In this document: piece after piece, positions 1-9,194 of the stretch
Position numbering within the stretch: position 1 is the stretch's first letter
Layout: each line of letters begins with the position of its first letter
From: Dokdonella fugitiva
GTDB lineage: Bacteria > Pseudomonadota > Gammaproteobacteria > Xanthomonadales > Rhodanobacteraceae
NCBI RefSeq assembly: GCF_004342425.1
Contig: NZ_SLWQ01000001.1
Location: 520,252 to 584,251 of the forward strand
DNA length: 64,000 nucleotides
Direction of reading: 5' to 3'
Made by a program: the position numbers and the translations under genes
The notes under the pieces: model-generated
The model's input: only the letters and a program-made list of their open reading frames with translations
Told to the model about the DNA's origin: nothing
Database searches by the model: none

Positions 1-41
1 GGGCCGGCACGAGGCGCCGGGGCGACGGGGGGAGCATCGGC

Positions 42-578
42 ATGCTGGTCTGGTGGCTGGGCGCGGTCGCGCTGTTCGTGGCGGCGGCCGCGATCTCGCT
101 GTTCAACGAACTCGTCGCCGCACGCAACCAGGTGCGCTCGGCCTGGAGCGACATCGACGTGCAGCTGACGCGCCGGCACGACCTCGTGCCGCAGCTCGTC
201 GCTGCCGTGCAGGGTTACGCCGGGCACGAACGCGCCACGCTGGCGCTCATCACCGAGCTTCGCGCGCGCGCGATGGCGGCCGCCTCGCTGCAGGACAAGG
301 CGCAGCTCGAAGGCGAACTCGCCAGCCAGGTGCAGCGCATCCTCGCGCTGCAGGAAAGCTATCCCGACCTCAAGGCGAGTGCGAACTTCCTCGCGCTGCA
401 ACGCGACCTCGTCGCGATCGAAGACCACCTGCAGTACGCGCGCCGCTTCTACAACGGCGCGGTGCGCGACCTCAACAACCGGATCGAGACATTCCCGTCG
501 CTGCTGGTCGCGCGCGCGGCGAACATCCGTCCGGCCGATTTCTTCCGCCAGGGCGAAGGCCAGGAGGCACCGCGATGA
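42..578 (+). CDS. LemA family protein
   Basis: Predicted 178-residue LemA-family protein. One hydrophobic N-terminal helix (about residues 3-22) is followed by a helical domain whose start, FNELVAARNQVRSAWSDIDV then RRHDLVPQLV, is typical of LemA. The family is a membrane-anchored helical bundle of unsettled role. A purine-rich site (ggggggag) lies just before the ATG. The stop overlaps the start of the next gene (ATGA), so the two are probably co-translated. LemA next to a DUF2207 protein is a recurrent bacterial pairing, which supports both calls. Confidence 0.92.
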   Translation: MLVWWLGAVALFVAAAAISLFNELVAARNQVRSAWSDIDVQLTRRHDLVPQLVAAVQGYAGHERATLALITELRARAMAAASLQDKAQLEGELASQVQRILALQESYPDLKASANFLALQRDLVAIEDHLQYARRFYNGAVRDLNNRIETFPSLLVARAANIRPADFFRQGEGQEAPR

Positions 579-2497
579 AGCATGCACGGTGCATCGCCGC
601 GTGGTTGTTCGCCGCGGCATTCGCCTGGCCGCTCACGGCGGGCGCGGACGAGCGCATCCTGTCGTTCCATAGCAGCATCGAGGTCGCCGCAGACGGCAGC
701 ATGGACGTCACCGAGACGATCCGCGTGCGCGGCGAGGGCGAGGCGATCCGCCACGGCATCTACCGCGACTTCCCGACCGACTACCGCGACCGCTTCCGCA
801 ACGCGGTGCACGTCGCGTTCGAACCGCTGGCACTGACGCGCGATGGCCAGGACGAGCCGTTCCATTCCGAGCGCAAGGGCAACGGCGTGCGCGTCTACTT
901 CGGCTCGAAGGAGACCACGCTCGCGCCCGGTACGTACACGTATTCGTTCACGTACCACACCAACCGCCAGCTCGGCTTCTTCTCCGATCACGACGAACTG
1001 TACTGGAACGTGACCGGCAACGGTTGGGATTTCCCGATCGACGAGGCGACCGCGACCGTTTCCCTGCCCGGTTCGATCGCTCCGCCGGACCTGCGGCTGG
1101 ATGCCTACACCGGGCCCGAGGGCGCGCAAGGCAGGGACTGGAGCGCGCACGCCGATGGCGAATCGCGCGCATCGTTCGCGACCACGCGCGTGCTCGGCCC
1201 GCGCGAGGGACTCACGATCGCGGTCGGTTTCCCGAAAGGCATCATCGCCCCGCCAACGGACCGCCAGCGCCTCGCCTGGTTCCTCGAGGACAATGCAGGC
1301 GTACTCGCGTTGCTCGTCGCGCTGCTGCTCGTGCTCACCTACTACTGCGTTCAATGGTCGCGCGTCGGTCGAGACCCGAAACCGGGCACGATCATACCGC
1401 TGTACGAGCCGCCGGCAGGCCACACGCCGGGCGCGCTGCGCTACGTCGAACGCATGGGCTGGGACGACCGCTGCGTCGCCGCCGACCTCGTCGACGCGGC
1501 CGTTCGCGGCGCCATCCGCATCACCGACAGCGACGGCAAGTACCGCATCGAACGCGTCGACAAGGCGGAGCTGCCCGCGACCGAAGCGCGCCTCGTCGCC
1601 GACCTGCTCGCCGGCGGCGCTGCGTTCACGTTCGAACAATCCTCGCATTCGCGCATTTCGCGGGCGCTGGATGCCCACAGGAAAGCGCTCGAGGCGACGT
1701 ACGCGAACAGTCATTTCCGCAAGAACACCGGACTCGTCGTGATCGGCGTGCTGGTGACCGTGGCCGCGGTGATCGGCGGCGCGCTGCTGATCGGCGACGT
1801 CGGCCGCACCGTCGGTGCCGCGTTCATGCTGGTCTGGCTCGGCGGATGGAGCGTCGGCGTGTTCGCGTTGTGCGCGAAGGTGATCAGCGCCTGGCGCATG
1901 GTGCGCCGCGGCTCGGTCGGCAAGCGCGCGGCGGCGACGATCGGCGCGATCTTCATCAGCGTCTTCGCGCTGCCGTTCGTCGCCGGCGAGATCTTCGGCA
2001 TCGGCATGCTCGTGATGCTCGCCGGCGTCGGCTTCGCGATCGCGATCGTCGCGCTGGTCGCGACGAACCTGTTGTTCGCCTGGCTCATGAAGGCGCCGAC
2101 GACGACCGGGCGCCGCCTGCTCGACCAGGTCGACGGGCTGCGACTCTACCTCGGCGTCGCCGAGCGCGACGAGATCGCCGCGCAGAAGGCACCGCCGCTC
2201 GGCGCCGAGCAGTTCCATCGCATGCTGCCGTACGCGCTCGCGCTCGGCGTCGAGGAGAACTGGACGAACCTGTTCGCCGCCGCGGTCGGCCCCGCCGCGG
2301 CAGCCGCGGCCGTCACCGCCGCAGGCTGGTATGGCGGCAGGTCGATCGGCGATTTCGGCGGCTTCGCGAGCGACCTCGGCTCGTCGTTCAGCAGCTCGAT
2401 TTCGTCGTCGTCGAGCGCACCCGGCTCCTCGTCGGGCGGCGGGGGCGGCGGCTCTTCCGGCGGGGGCGGTGGTGGTGGTGGTGGCGGCGGCTGGTAG
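575..2497 (+). CDS. DUF2207 domain-containing membrane protein
   Basis: Predicted 640-residue DUF2207 protein. The ATG at 575 was chosen because it overlaps the lemA stop and opens a signal peptide (MKHARCIAAWLFAAAFAW... with a cleavage-like AGA). An extracytoplasmic domain (about residues 25-230) is followed by one transmembrane helix (about 237-260), a cytosolic segment with the family-like GTIIPLYEPP stretch, two pairs of membrane helices, and a Ser/Gly-rich tail ending GGGW. Gly-rich C-termini are usual in this family. The molecular function is unknown; a role at the envelope together with LemA is inference. Confidence 0.9.
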   Translation: MKHARCIAAWLFAAAFAWPLTAGADERILSFHSSIEVAADGSMDVTETIRVRGEGEAIRHGIYRDFPTDYRDRFRNAVHVAFEPLALTRDGQDEPFHSERKGNGVRVYFGSKETTLAPGTYTYSFTYHTNRQLGFFSDHDELYWNVTGNGWDFPIDEATATVSLPGSIAPPDLRLDAYTGPEGAQGRDWSAHADGESRASFATTRVLGPREGLTIAVGFPKGIIAPPTDRQRLAWFLEDNAGVLALLVALLLVLTYYCVQWSRVGRDPKPGTIIPLYEPPAGHTPGALRYVERMGWDDRCVAADLVDAAVRGAIRITDSDGKYRIERVDKAELPATEARLVADLLAGGAAFTFEQSSHSRISRALDAHRKALEATYANSHFRKNTGLVVIGVLVTVAAVIGGALLIGDVGRTVGAAFMLVWLGGWSVGVFALCAKVISAWRMVRRGSVGKRAAATIGAIFISVFALPFVAGEIFGIGMLVMLAGVGFAIAIVALVATNLLFAWLMKAPTTTGRRLLDQVDGLRLYLGVAERDEIAAQKAPPLGAEQFHRMLPYALALGVEENWTNLFAAAVGPAAAAAAVTAAGWYGGRSIGDFGGFASDLGSSFSSSISSSSSAPGSSSGGGGGGSSGGGGGGGGGGGW

Positions 2498-2504
2498 CTA
2501 GCGC

Positions 2505-2861
2505 TCAGCGCGCGAGGCCGTTCGCCGCAAGCGCGTCGAGATACGCCTGCCAGTTGCGCGCGTGCTCGCGGCCGAGCTCGTGCAGCACGCTCCAGGAGAA
2601 CAACCCGCTGGCGTGGCCGTCGGAAAAACGCAGCAGCACCGCGTAGTTGCCGACCGGCTCGATCGCGTCGATCGCGACGTCGCGCTTGCCGGCGACGAGC
2701 ACCTTCTGCCCGGGCCCATGGCCCTGCACTTCGGCACTCGGGGAGTGCACGCGCAGGTATTCCGCAGGCAGGCGATAGACCGCGCCGTCGTCGAACTCGA
2801 CTTCGAGTGCGTGCGACGCGCGATGCAGCACGATGCGGGTCGGCGTCGGCGCGCCGGCCAT
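2505..2861 (-). CDS. DUF971 / gamma-butyrobetaine hydroxylase-like N-terminal domain protein
   Basis: Small protein of 118 residues containing the DUF971 domain: VLHRASHALEVEFDDGAVYRLPAEYLRVHSPSAEV near the N-terminus and GNYAVLLRFSDGHASGLFSW in the middle. The domain also occurs at the N-terminus of gamma-butyrobetaine hydroxylase; stand-alone versions are small proteins of unclear role, some linked to iron-sulfur proteins. The ATG at 2861 overlaps the preceding gene's TGA (ATGA), which decides the start over an upstream in-frame codon. It is the last gene of the minus-strand hslVU block and converges with the DUF2207 gene. Confidence 0.85.
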   Translation of the reverse strand: MAGAPTPTRIVLHRASHALEVEFDDGAVYRLPAEYLRVHSPSAEVQGHGPGQKVLVAGKRDVAIDAIEPVGNYAVLLRFSDGHASGLFSWSVLHELGREHARNWQAYLDALAANGLAR

Positions 2862-3475
2862 CAATGCACGCTGTCGGAACGCGGGGCGCGCGGCTGCTGC
2901 GGGTCGCCCGGCAGGCCGGCGACCTGCCACAGCGCGTCGAGATAGCCCGAACCGAAGCCGATCGAACCGAGGCCTTCGAATTCGTAGGCGCCCGTGTCCG
3001 GATACCAGCGCGCGTTCGGATCGAGTTCGCGCAACACGAGCGCGTTCGGCTCGACCTCGGTCAACTGGCCGACGTAGCTGACCTCGCCCTCGTCGTCCTC
3101 GATCATGTTGAGCGAGATCAGCGGCGCGTACGCCATCGCCGAGCGGGCGATCGCCGCCCAGTCGTCGAGTTCGAAATCGTCGGGCACCTTCAGCGCCTCG
3201 CCGCGCAGCGCAAGCGCCTTCTCGACGAAGTCGCGCGACGGATCCTCCTCGATCGAACTGATGTCGGCGATCGAGATCGCGATGTAGCCGTCGAAGCGCA
3301 TCGCGTCGCCGACCTCGGCGACCAGGCAGAAATCGCGCGACAACGCGACCACGTAGCCGTGGATCACGCCCGCGTGCAGGCGGTCACGCAGGATGCGCAG
3401 GGGAATGCGTTGCTCGAACGCTTCGCGGAGTTCGGCGCGCACGCCGCGCGCCTTGAACGGGACTACGGTGGTCAT
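2861..3475 (-). CDS. conserved hypothetical protein
   Basis: Protein of 204 residues, starting MTTVVPFKARGVRAELREAF. No signal peptide or membrane helix is visible. It has an acidic middle (SSIEEDPSRDF, MIEDDEGEVSYVG) and a Gly-rich end (GLGSIGFGSGYLDALW). I do not recognise a domain with confidence. The segment RLHAGVIHGYVVALSRDFCLV has the look of an Sm-like or RNA-binding-like beta barrel, but this is a guess. The ATG at 3475 is preferred over the longer in-frame extension. It sits between hslU and the DUF971 gene and overlaps the latter by 4 bases, so the three are probably one transcription unit. Confidence 0.75.
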   Translation of the reverse strand: MTTVVPFKARGVRAELREAFEQRIPLRILRDRLHAGVIHGYVVALSRDFCLVAEVGDAMRFDGYIAISIADISSIEEDPSRDFVEKALALRGEALKVPDDFELDDWAAIARSAMAYAPLISLNMIEDDEGEVSYVGQLTEVEPNALVLRELDPNARWYPDTGAYEFEGLGSIGFGSGYLDALWQVAGLPGDPQQPRAPRSDSVH

Positions 3476-3628
3476 GGGTATATGGTCCGGCACTCGGCCT
3501 CGTGGTGCAACCGCGCTGCCCCGCCCGGACGGCCCGGAACGCAGGCAGCGCCTGGTCGACGTGGATATCGGGGCGAAGCGCCGGATTTCCACCCGGTACG
3601 CGCACCACGGCCGCCGGGCCTCAAGCCC

Positions 3629-4963
3629 TCAAAGAATGTACCGCGACAGATCCTCGTCGCGCACGAGCCCGCCCAAGTGCGCATCGACATAGGCCGCGTC
3701 GATGCGGTAGTGATGCCCGCTGCGATCGGACGCCTCGTAGGAGATCTCGTCGAGCAGGCGCTCGAGCACGGTATGCAGGCGCCGCGCGCCGATGTTCTCG
3801 GTGCGCTCGTTGACCTGGAAGGCGATTTCCGCGAGCCGGCCGATGCCGTCCTCGACGAATTCCAGCGTCACGCCCTCGGTCGCGAGCAGCGCGCTGTATT
3901 GCTTGGTCAGCGCGTGCTGCGGCTCGGCGAGGATGCGCCGGAAGTCGTCGGCGGACAGCGCGGCGAGTTCGACGCGGATGGGGAAGCGGCCCTGCAGTTC
4001 CGGCACGAGGTCGGACGGCTTGGCGAGCGAGAACGCCCCCGAGGCGATGAACAAGATGTGGTCGGTACGCACCGTGCCGTACTTGGTCGCCACCGCCGAG
4101 CCCTCGACCAGCGGCAGGAGGTCGCGCTGCACGCCCTCGCGCGAGACGCCCGCGCCACTGAACTCGCCGCGCTGGGCGATCTTGTCGATCTCGTCGATGA
4201 AGACGATGCCGTTCTGCTCCGCGCTGGCGATCGCCTGCGCCTTGATCTCCTCGTCGTTGACGAGCTTACCGGCTTCCTCTTCGATCAGCAGCGGGCGCGC
4301 CTGTGCGATCGACAGCTTGCGTGATTGCGTCTTCTGCCCCTGCAGCGACTGGAACATGCCGCGCAGCTGGCTCGTCATTTCCTCCATGCCGGGTGGCGCC
4401 ATGATCTCGACGCCGATGTTCTGCGCGATCTCGAGTTCGATCTCGCGCGCATCGAGCGCGCCCTCGCGCAACTGCTTGCGCAACTTCTGGCGCGTGTCGG
4501 AATCCCCGGCGTCGAACGCCGGTGCGTCGCCGTAGGCGGACGGCTGGCGTCGTGGCAGCAGCGCATCGAGGATGCGCTCCTCGGCGCGGTCCTCGGCCTG
4601 CGAACGCACGCGCGCCTTCGCCTGCTCGCGCGCCATCTTCACCGCCGCCTCGGCGAGGTCGCGCACGATCTGCTCGACGTCCTTGCCGACGTAGCCGACC
4701 TCGGTGAACTTGGTCGCCTCGACCTTGATGAACGGCGCATTGGCGAGCGCGGCGAGGCGTCGCGCGATCTCGGTCTTGCCGACGCCGGTCGGGCCGATCA
4801 TGAGGATGTTCTTCGGGGTGACTTCCTCGCGCAGCCCCGGCTCGAGCTGCATGCGCCGCCAGCGGTTGCGCAGCGCGATCGCGACCGCGCGCTTGGCCGC
4901 GTTCTGGCCGATGATGTAGCGGTCGAGTTCGTTGACGATTTCGCGGGGGGTGAGTTCGGACAT
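3629..4963 (-). CDS. hslU: ATP-dependent protease ATPase subunit HslU
   Basis: AAA+ unfoldase of the HslVU (ClpYQ) protease, 444 residues, the usual length. Visible motifs are Walker A GPTGVGKT (residues 57-64), the GYVG pore loop (90-93), Walker [12 protein letters not shown] (about 245-255) and the C-terminal RYIL tail that docks into HslV. The intermediate I-domain (about 110-230) is present with low-complexity charged sequence. It forms hexamers that unfold substrates and feed them to HslV. It lies downstream of hslV, separated by about 200 bp of repeat-bearing spacer, which is unusually long for this gene pair. Confidence 0.98.
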   Translation of the reverse strand: MSELTPREIVNELDRYIIGQNAAKRAVAIALRNRWRRMQLEPGLREEVTPKNILMIGPTGVGKTEIARRLAALANAPFIKVEATKFTEVGYVGKDVEQIVRDLAEAAVKMAREQAKARVRSQAEDRAEERILDALLPRRQPSAYGDAPAFDAGDSDTRQKLRKQLREGALDAREIELEIAQNIGVEIMAPPGMEEMTSQLRGMFQSLQGQKTQSRKLSIAQARPLLIEEEAGKLVNDEEIKAQAIASAEQNGIVFIDEIDKIAQRGEFSGAGVSREGVQRDLLPLVEGSAVATKYGTVRTDHILFIASGAFSLAKPSDLVPELQGRFPIRVELAALSADDFRRILAEPQHALTKQYSALLATEGVTLEFVEDGIGRLAEIAFQVNERTENIGARRLHTVLERLLDEISYEASDRSGHHYRIDAAYVDAHLGGLVRDEDLSRYIL

Positions 4964-4979
4964 GGAGAAGCCGGGATGG

Positions 4980-5168
4980 GTGATTGGTGACTGGTGACTG
5001 GTGATTGGTGATTGGGGATTGGGGATTGGTGGTCAGGGATTCGGGGCGAGTCGGGATTCGGATAGGGGATCGCCTTCTATCGCCGGAAAACGAAAGGGCA
5101 CGGCGTCGACGGCAGCAGCCGCTATTTTTTTGCCAATCACCAATCCCGAATCACCAATCACCAATCAC
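4980..5168. repeat. GATTGGTG-type short repeats in inverted arrangement between hslV and hslU
   Basis: From 4980 to about 5042 the plus strand has tandem units of the form gattggtga / gactggtga / gattgggga. From 5132 to 5168 the complementary units (ccaatcacc, ccaatcccg, tcaccaatc) appear. The two arms could pair into a long imperfect hairpin. The hslV stop codon (5165-5167) is itself part of the last repeat unit. Similar GATTGG strings are, from memory, common in intergenic DNA of xanthomonad relatives; their role is not known. Confidence 0.8.
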
Positions 5169-5698
5169 AACTCTTCCACCGTCACATTGTGGTTCGTGTA
5201 GATGCAGATGTCGCCCGCGATGCCGAGCGCCTTCTCGACGATGGAGCGCGCATCGAGATCGCTGTTCTCGAGCAGTGCCTTCGCCGCGGCGAGCGCGTAG
5301 GGACCGCCCGAACCGATCGCGATGATGCCCTGCTCGGGCTCGAGCACGTCGCCATTGCCGGAAATCAGCAGCGAATTGTCCTTGTCGGCGACCGCGAGCA
5401 TCGCCTCGAGGCGGCCAAGGCGGCGGTCGGTGCGCCAATCCTTGGCCAGTTCCACCGCCGCGCGCGTGAGGTTGGCCCCGTGCTTGTCGAGCTTGGCCTC
5501 GAACAGTTCGAACAGGGTGAACGCGTCCGCGGTCGCGCCGGCGAAGCCGGCGAGCACGTCGCCCTTGCCGAGGCGGCGGATCTTGCGTGCGTTCGCCTTC
5601 ATCACGGTATTGCCGAGCGTGACCTGGCCGTCGCCGCCGATGACGACCTTGCCATTGCGGCGCACGGAAACGATGGTGGTGGCGTGGAAGGTTTCCAT
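5165..5698 (-). CDS. hslV: ATP-dependent protease proteolytic subunit HslV
   Basis: Threonine peptidase of HslVU, 177 residues as encoded. The mature enzyme should begin at the first Thr of [19 protein letters not shown]. Here it is preceded by a six-residue leader METFHA, comparable to the longer ...FHA leader of Xanthomonas HslV. The E. coli protein has only the initiator Met. Other family hallmarks are [25 protein letters not shown] and GSGGPYA. Transcribed with xerC upstream and hslU downstream; the spacer to hslU carries an inverted repeat array that begins at the stop codon. Confidence 0.98.
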   Translation of the reverse strand: METFHATTIVSVRRNGKVVIGGDGQVTLGNTVMKANARKIRRLGKGDVLAGFAGATADAFTLFELFEAKLDKHGANLTRAAVELAKDWRTDRRLGRLEAMLAVADKDNSLLISGNGDVLEPEQGIIAIGSGGPYALAAAKALLENSDLDARSIVEKALGIAGDICIYTNHNVTVEEL

Positions 5699-5823
5699 GG
5701 CGGTTCCTGCTGCGGAGCGATGCAGATGGGGCCCCGATTCGGCCGTTGCAAGCCGGGTAAAAACAACGGATTGAACTACGAAGGACATGAAAAAGAAGAC
5801 CTTTGGGACGGCATCGCCCGACC

Positions 5824-6744
5824 TCAGCCGCCACCCCGGCGCCGGGCGCGCGGATGGGCCGCGTCGTAGACCTTGGCAAGGTGCTGGAAATCCAGATGCG
5901 TGTAGATCTGCGTCGTGCCGATGTCGGCGTGGCCGAGCAGTTCCTGCACCGCGCGCAGGTCGCCCGAGGATTCGAGCAGGTGGCTCGCGCAGGAATGGCG
6001 CAGCAGGTGCGGATAGACGCGCTTCCACACGCCCTGCTCCTGCGCGCGCTTCTTCAGTCGCGCGCGCACGCCGTTCGGCGTCAGCGGCGCGCCGCGGCGA
6101 CCGCGCACGAGCGGGTCGTCCTCGCCGCAGCGGTCCTGCTCGCGCAGGGCGGCGAGCGCGGTGAGCGCCTTCGCGCCGACCGGCACGATGCGCGTCTTGT
6201 TGCCCTTGCCGGTCACGCGCAGCGTGCCTTCGCCCGCGTCGAGGTCGCGCCAGCGCACGCTGCACAGCTCGGCGACGCGCAGGCCACTCGAGTAGAGCAG
6301 TTCGAGCAGGGCGCGGTCGCGCACGGACTCGGCATCGTCGCCGGGCACTTCGACCAGGGCGGTCATCTCGTCGGTGTCGAGCACGTCCGGCAGCTTGCGC
6401 CTGACCTTCGGCGAGCGCAGGCCGGTCGCCGGATTGATCGCGACTTCGCCTTCGCGGGCAAGCCAGCGGAAGAAACTGCGCCAGGCCGAAGCGAGCCCGC
6501 GCAACGTCGACGGCGAGTAGCCGCGACGGCGATGCCGCTCGGCGAGCGCGGCCTGCGCCTGGTCGGGCTTGAGGTCGCGCCAATGTGAAATGCCGCGTTC
6601 TTCGGCGTGGCCGGCGAGCTGCGCGATCGCGTGCGCGTAATGCTCGACCGTGCTCGCCGAATAGCGCCGTTCGGCGCGCAGGTACTGCAGGAAGCGGTCG
6701 ACCGCGGCGCCGAGATCCGCCCCGCTGGCGGCGGTCGCGCTCAT
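5824..6744 (-). CDS. xerC: Tyrosine recombinase XerC
   Basis: Site-specific recombinase of 306 residues that resolves chromosome dimers at dif with XerD. An N-terminal SAM-like core-binding domain (about 10-95) is followed by the catalytic domain. All catalytic residues are visible: R156 (SSGLR), K180 (GKGNK), H246 and R249 (HLLRH), H272 (LLGHADI) and the nucleophile Y281 (QIYTH). It follows the DUF484 gene with almost no gap and precedes hslV. The dapF-DUF484-xerC order is widely conserved in gammaproteobacteria, which favours XerC over XerD. Confidence 0.97.
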   Translation of the reverse strand: MSATAASGADLGAAVDRFLQYLRAERRYSASTVEHYAHAIAQLAGHAEERGISHWRDLKPDQAQAALAERHRRRGYSPSTLRGLASAWRSFFRWLAREGEVAINPATGLRSPKVRRKLPDVLDTDEMTALVEVPGDDAESVRDRALLELLYSSGLRVAELCSVRWRDLDAGEGTLRVTGKGNKTRIVPVGAKALTALAALREQDRCGEDDPLVRGRRGAPLTPNGVRARLKKRAQEQGVWKRVYPHLLRHSCASHLLESSGDLRAVQELLGHADIGTTQIYTHLDFQHLAKVYDAAHPRARRRGGG

Positions 6745-6745
6745 C

Positions 6746-7426
6746 TCACGCGGCGTAGCGCGCGATCGCGGTCGAGATCGCTTCGCCGATCAGCTTGAGG
6801 AAGACCGTGCCCATGCCCGGATGGAACCGGTTCGCATCCGTGCTGCCGATCGCGAGCATGCCGGTCGAGCCGATCGGCAGCAGCACGGCGGACTGCACTT
6901 CGCCGGCGCGCGCGGCGAACAACGCGTCGAGCTTGTCCTGCTGCAGGCGGCCGCACAACGGCTCCGCCCGCTTGAAGAATTCGGAGAACGCAGGGAACGC
7001 GGCCGTGCCCGCGGGCTCGACGATGAGCCACTCCGCGGCCGGCAGCTCGGGATCGGTGCGGAACAGCACGAGGCGCACGAGATCGGTATGGAAGTCCTCG
7101 GTCAATGCGGCGACGACGGCATTGGTGGTACCGGCGAGCGTGCGCGCACGCATCAGCGCGAGCGTCAGCGTGTGCACGCGCACCATCAGCGCTTCGTTCT
7201 CGTGCGCGATCTCGACCAGGTCGTGCAGCCGCCGGTTGAGCTCGCGGTTCTTGTCGCGCAACACGTCGAGCTGGTAGCTCGCGAGCGACGCCGCTTGGCC
7301 CTGCTCGCGCGGCAGCACCAGCGCCATCGCGATGTCGGGGAATTCGCGCAGGAATTCCGGATGCCGGCGCAGGTAGCTCGCGACGTCCATCGCGTCGAGG
7401 CCATCCTTGATGCTGAGTTCGCTCAT
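6746..7426 (-). CDS. DUF484 family protein
   Basis: Protein of 226 residues matching DUF484: a short N-terminal helix pair (VASYLRRHPEFLREFPDI), a coiled-coil stretch (LRDKNRELNRRLHDLVEIAHENEAL) and a GAF-like domain ending GMLAIGSTDANRFHPGMGT. No membrane segment. The family's biochemical role is unknown; the GAF-like fold suggests ligand sensing (inference). Its start overlaps the dapF stop by 4 bases and xerC begins 2 bases after its end, the same operon order as E. coli dapF-yigA-xerC. Confidence 0.93.
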   Translation of the reverse strand: MSELSIKDGLDAMDVASYLRRHPEFLREFPDIAMALVLPREQGQAASLASYQLDVLRDKNRELNRRLHDLVEIAHENEALMVRVHTLTLALMRARTLAGTTNAVVAALTEDFHTDLVRLVLFRTDPELPAAEWLIVEPAGTAAFPAFSEFFKRAEPLCGRLQQDKLDALFAARAGEVQSAVLLPIGSTGMLAIGSTDANRFHPGMGTVFLKLIGEAISTAIARYAA

Positions 7427-8286
7427 GACTTCCTCGTTGTTGTCGCGGCCGCCGTCGCCGGCGCGATCTCGCCATCGAACACGAAGGCCGCCGGCCCACG
7501 CATCCAGACCGGATGGCCCGGCCCGTCCCAGCGCACCTCGAGCTCGCCGCCGGGCAGGGCGACGCGCACCATGGCGTCGACTTTAGCGCGCCGGCGCAGC
7601 ACCGCAACCGCGGCGCAGGCGCCGCTGCCGCAGGCGAGCGTCTCGCCGACGCCGCGTTCCCACACGCGCAGGCGGATCGCGCCGCGCGAAACGATCTCGG
7701 CGAATCCGACGTTGCATCGCTGCGGGAAGGCCGGCGCGTACTCGACCTGGGGGCCGAGCACGGCGACCGGTGCCGCGGCGACGTCGTCGACCTCGACCAG
7801 CGCATGCGGATTGCCCATCGAAACGGCACCGAGCTCGACGCTACGCCCGGCCACGTCGATCGCATACATGTCGCCTTGCGCATCGGCGACGAGCGGGATC
7901 TCCGCCGGCGCGAAACGCGGCTCGCCCATGTCGACGCGCACGCTGCCGTCGTCGCACAGCTCGACGGCGACGGGGCCCGAGGGACTCTCCAGCCGCGTCA
8001 TGCCGGGGCCGAGTTCGCCCGCGCGGGCGAGCCACGCGGCGACGCAGCGCACGCCGTTGCCGCACTGCCCGGCACGCGTGCCGTCGGTGTTCCAGATGCC
8101 GTAGGCGAAGCTGCAGGACGGGTCGCGTGCGGGTTCGATCGTGAGCAACTGGTCGAAGCCGACGCCGAAGTGCCGGTCGCCGAGCCGGCGGATCGCCGCC
8201 GCGTCGAGGGTGAAGGGCGCGGCGCGGGCATCGACGACGACGAAGTCGTTGCCGATGCCGTGCATCTTGCTGAAGCGCAGCGGCAT
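7423..8286 (-). CDS. dapF: Diaminopimelate epimerase
   Basis: Converts LL-diaminopimelate to meso-diaminopimelate in lysine and peptidoglycan precursor synthesis; 287 residues. The N-terminus LRFSKMHGIGNDFVVVD is diagnostic. The two catalytic cysteines lie in GQCGNGVRC and in ACGSGACA, the two pseudo-symmetric halves of the fold. A short Ala/Thr-rich tail (APATAAATTTRKS) extends past the usual end. The ATG at 8286 lies 5 bases after the lipoprotein gene's stop, which fixes the start. Cytosolic enzyme, first biosynthetic gene of this operon. Confidence 0.98.
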   Translation of the reverse strand: MPLRFSKMHGIGNDFVVVDARAAPFTLDAAAIRRLGDRHFGVGFDQLLTIEPARDPSCSFAYGIWNTDGTRAGQCGNGVRCVAAWLARAGELGPGMTRLESPSGPVAVELCDDGSVRVDMGEPRFAPAEIPLVADAQGDMYAIDVAGRSVELGAVSMGNPHALVEVDDVAAAPVAVLGPQVEYAPAFPQRCNVGFAEIVSRGAIRLRVWERGVGETLACGSGACAAVAVLRRRAKVDAMVRVALPGGELEVRWDGPGHPVWMRGPAAFVFDGEIAPATAAATTTRKS

Positions 8287-8291
8287 GCCGT

Positions 8292-8420
8292 TCAGGGGGA
8301 GCCGGCCGGCGCGTCCGGCACCGGCGCGCCCGGCTTCACGATCGGGCCTTTGTTGCCGCAGGCGGCGAGGCACAGCAGTGCGAGCAGCAACGCGAAGCGG
8401 AAACGGGCACGTATCGACAT
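8292..8420 (-). CDS. lptM: LptM (YifL)-like small lipoprotein
   Basis: A 42-residue lipoprotein precursor. A basic start (MSIRARFRF) is followed by a hydrophobic stretch, the lipobox LAAC, and then GNKGP, the conserved motif of the LptM/YifL family. The mature peptide is short and Pro-rich. In E. coli the orthologue sits directly upstream of dapF, as here, and assists assembly of the LPS translocon LptD/E. The ATG at 8420 was chosen because it opens a classical lipoprotein signal; a much longer frame reading upstream is only an open shadow. Confidence 0.85.
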   Translation of the reverse strand: MSIRARFRFALLLALLCLAACGNKGPIVKPGAPVPDAPAGSP

Positions 8421-8516
8421 GGCTGGAAACCCGGGCTGGACCTGCCGGGAGTATAGCGGCCGTTCACGCGCGGGACCGGTATGCTTGGCGCGAATCCCGC
8501 GCGGAGCCGTCCGACG

Positions 8517-9194
8517 ATGTCGCTGACACCGTTCCTGGTCGCACTGTTCGCGTTCGCCGCGGTGTGCGCGTTGTTCGCCACCGGCCACGGCGTCCATGCA
8601 CGCCGCCGCTGGCGCGAGCGACGCCGCGTCGCGGCGACCCTGCGCCTCGCCTGGTGCCTCGTGTTCCTTGCCCTCGCCCTGCTCGGCGGCGTCGCCGGCA
8701 GCCTGCTGGTCGGCTATCGCCGCCTTGCCGCCGAAGCACCGGTCGCCCGCATCGAGGCGCGCGCACTCGGCGCGCAGCGTTACGCCGTGGACATCGCGAC
8801 GCCGGACGGCGAGCACCGCACGGTCGAGCTCGCCGGCGACGACTGGCAGCTCGACGCACGGGTGATCAAGTGGACGCCGCGCGCGGTCATGCTCGGGGCG
8901 CAGCCGCTCTATCGGCTCGAGCGCATCGGCGGTCGCTACCGCGACGTCGCGCAGGAGCGCAGCTCGGCCCGGACCGTCGTCGCGCTCGACGACGCGCGCC
9001 TGCCCGACCTTTGGACGGTCAAGCGCGCGTTCCCGCGCTGGCTGCCATGGGTGGATGCGGACTACGGCAGCGCCGCCTACCTGCCGCTCGTCGACGGCGG
9101 CCGCTACGATGTCACGCTCGCGGCCGCGGGCGGCCTCGTCGCACGACCGGCCGATGCCGCGACCGCCGAGAAGCTGCGCGCGGACGGCGGCTAG
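8517..9194 (+). CDS. hypothetical membrane protein
   Basis: About 225 residues from the ATG at 8517 (MSLTPFLVALFAFAAV...). Two N-terminal membrane helices (about residues 4-24 and 44-66, the second containing LGGVAGSLLVGY) are followed by a roughly 150-residue soluble domain, probably extracytoplasmic, with YAVDIATPDGEHRTVELAGDDWQLDARVIKW. Similar proteins in xanthomonad relatives are sometimes annotated loosely as efflux-pump related, without support in the sequence. It is divergent from lptM-dapF and converges with the GNAT gene, sharing stop bases. Confidence 0.75.
   Translation: MSLTPFLVALFAFAAVCALFATGHGVHARRRWRERRRVAATLRLAWCLVFLALALLGGVAGSLLVGYRRLAAEAPVARIEARALGAQRYAVDIATPDGEHRTVELAGDDWQLDARVIKWTPRAVMLGAQPLYRLERIGGRYRDVAQERSSARTVVALDDARLPDLWTVKRAFPRWLPWVDADYGSAAYLPLVDGGRYDVTLAAAGGLVARPADAATAEKLRADGG

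Noticed and set aside
449..2218. 589-codon minus-strand frame opposite DUF2207
   Set aside because: Composition is His/Asp/Arg-rich shadow coding typical of high-GC genes; the plus-strand gene has a signal peptide and domain structure.
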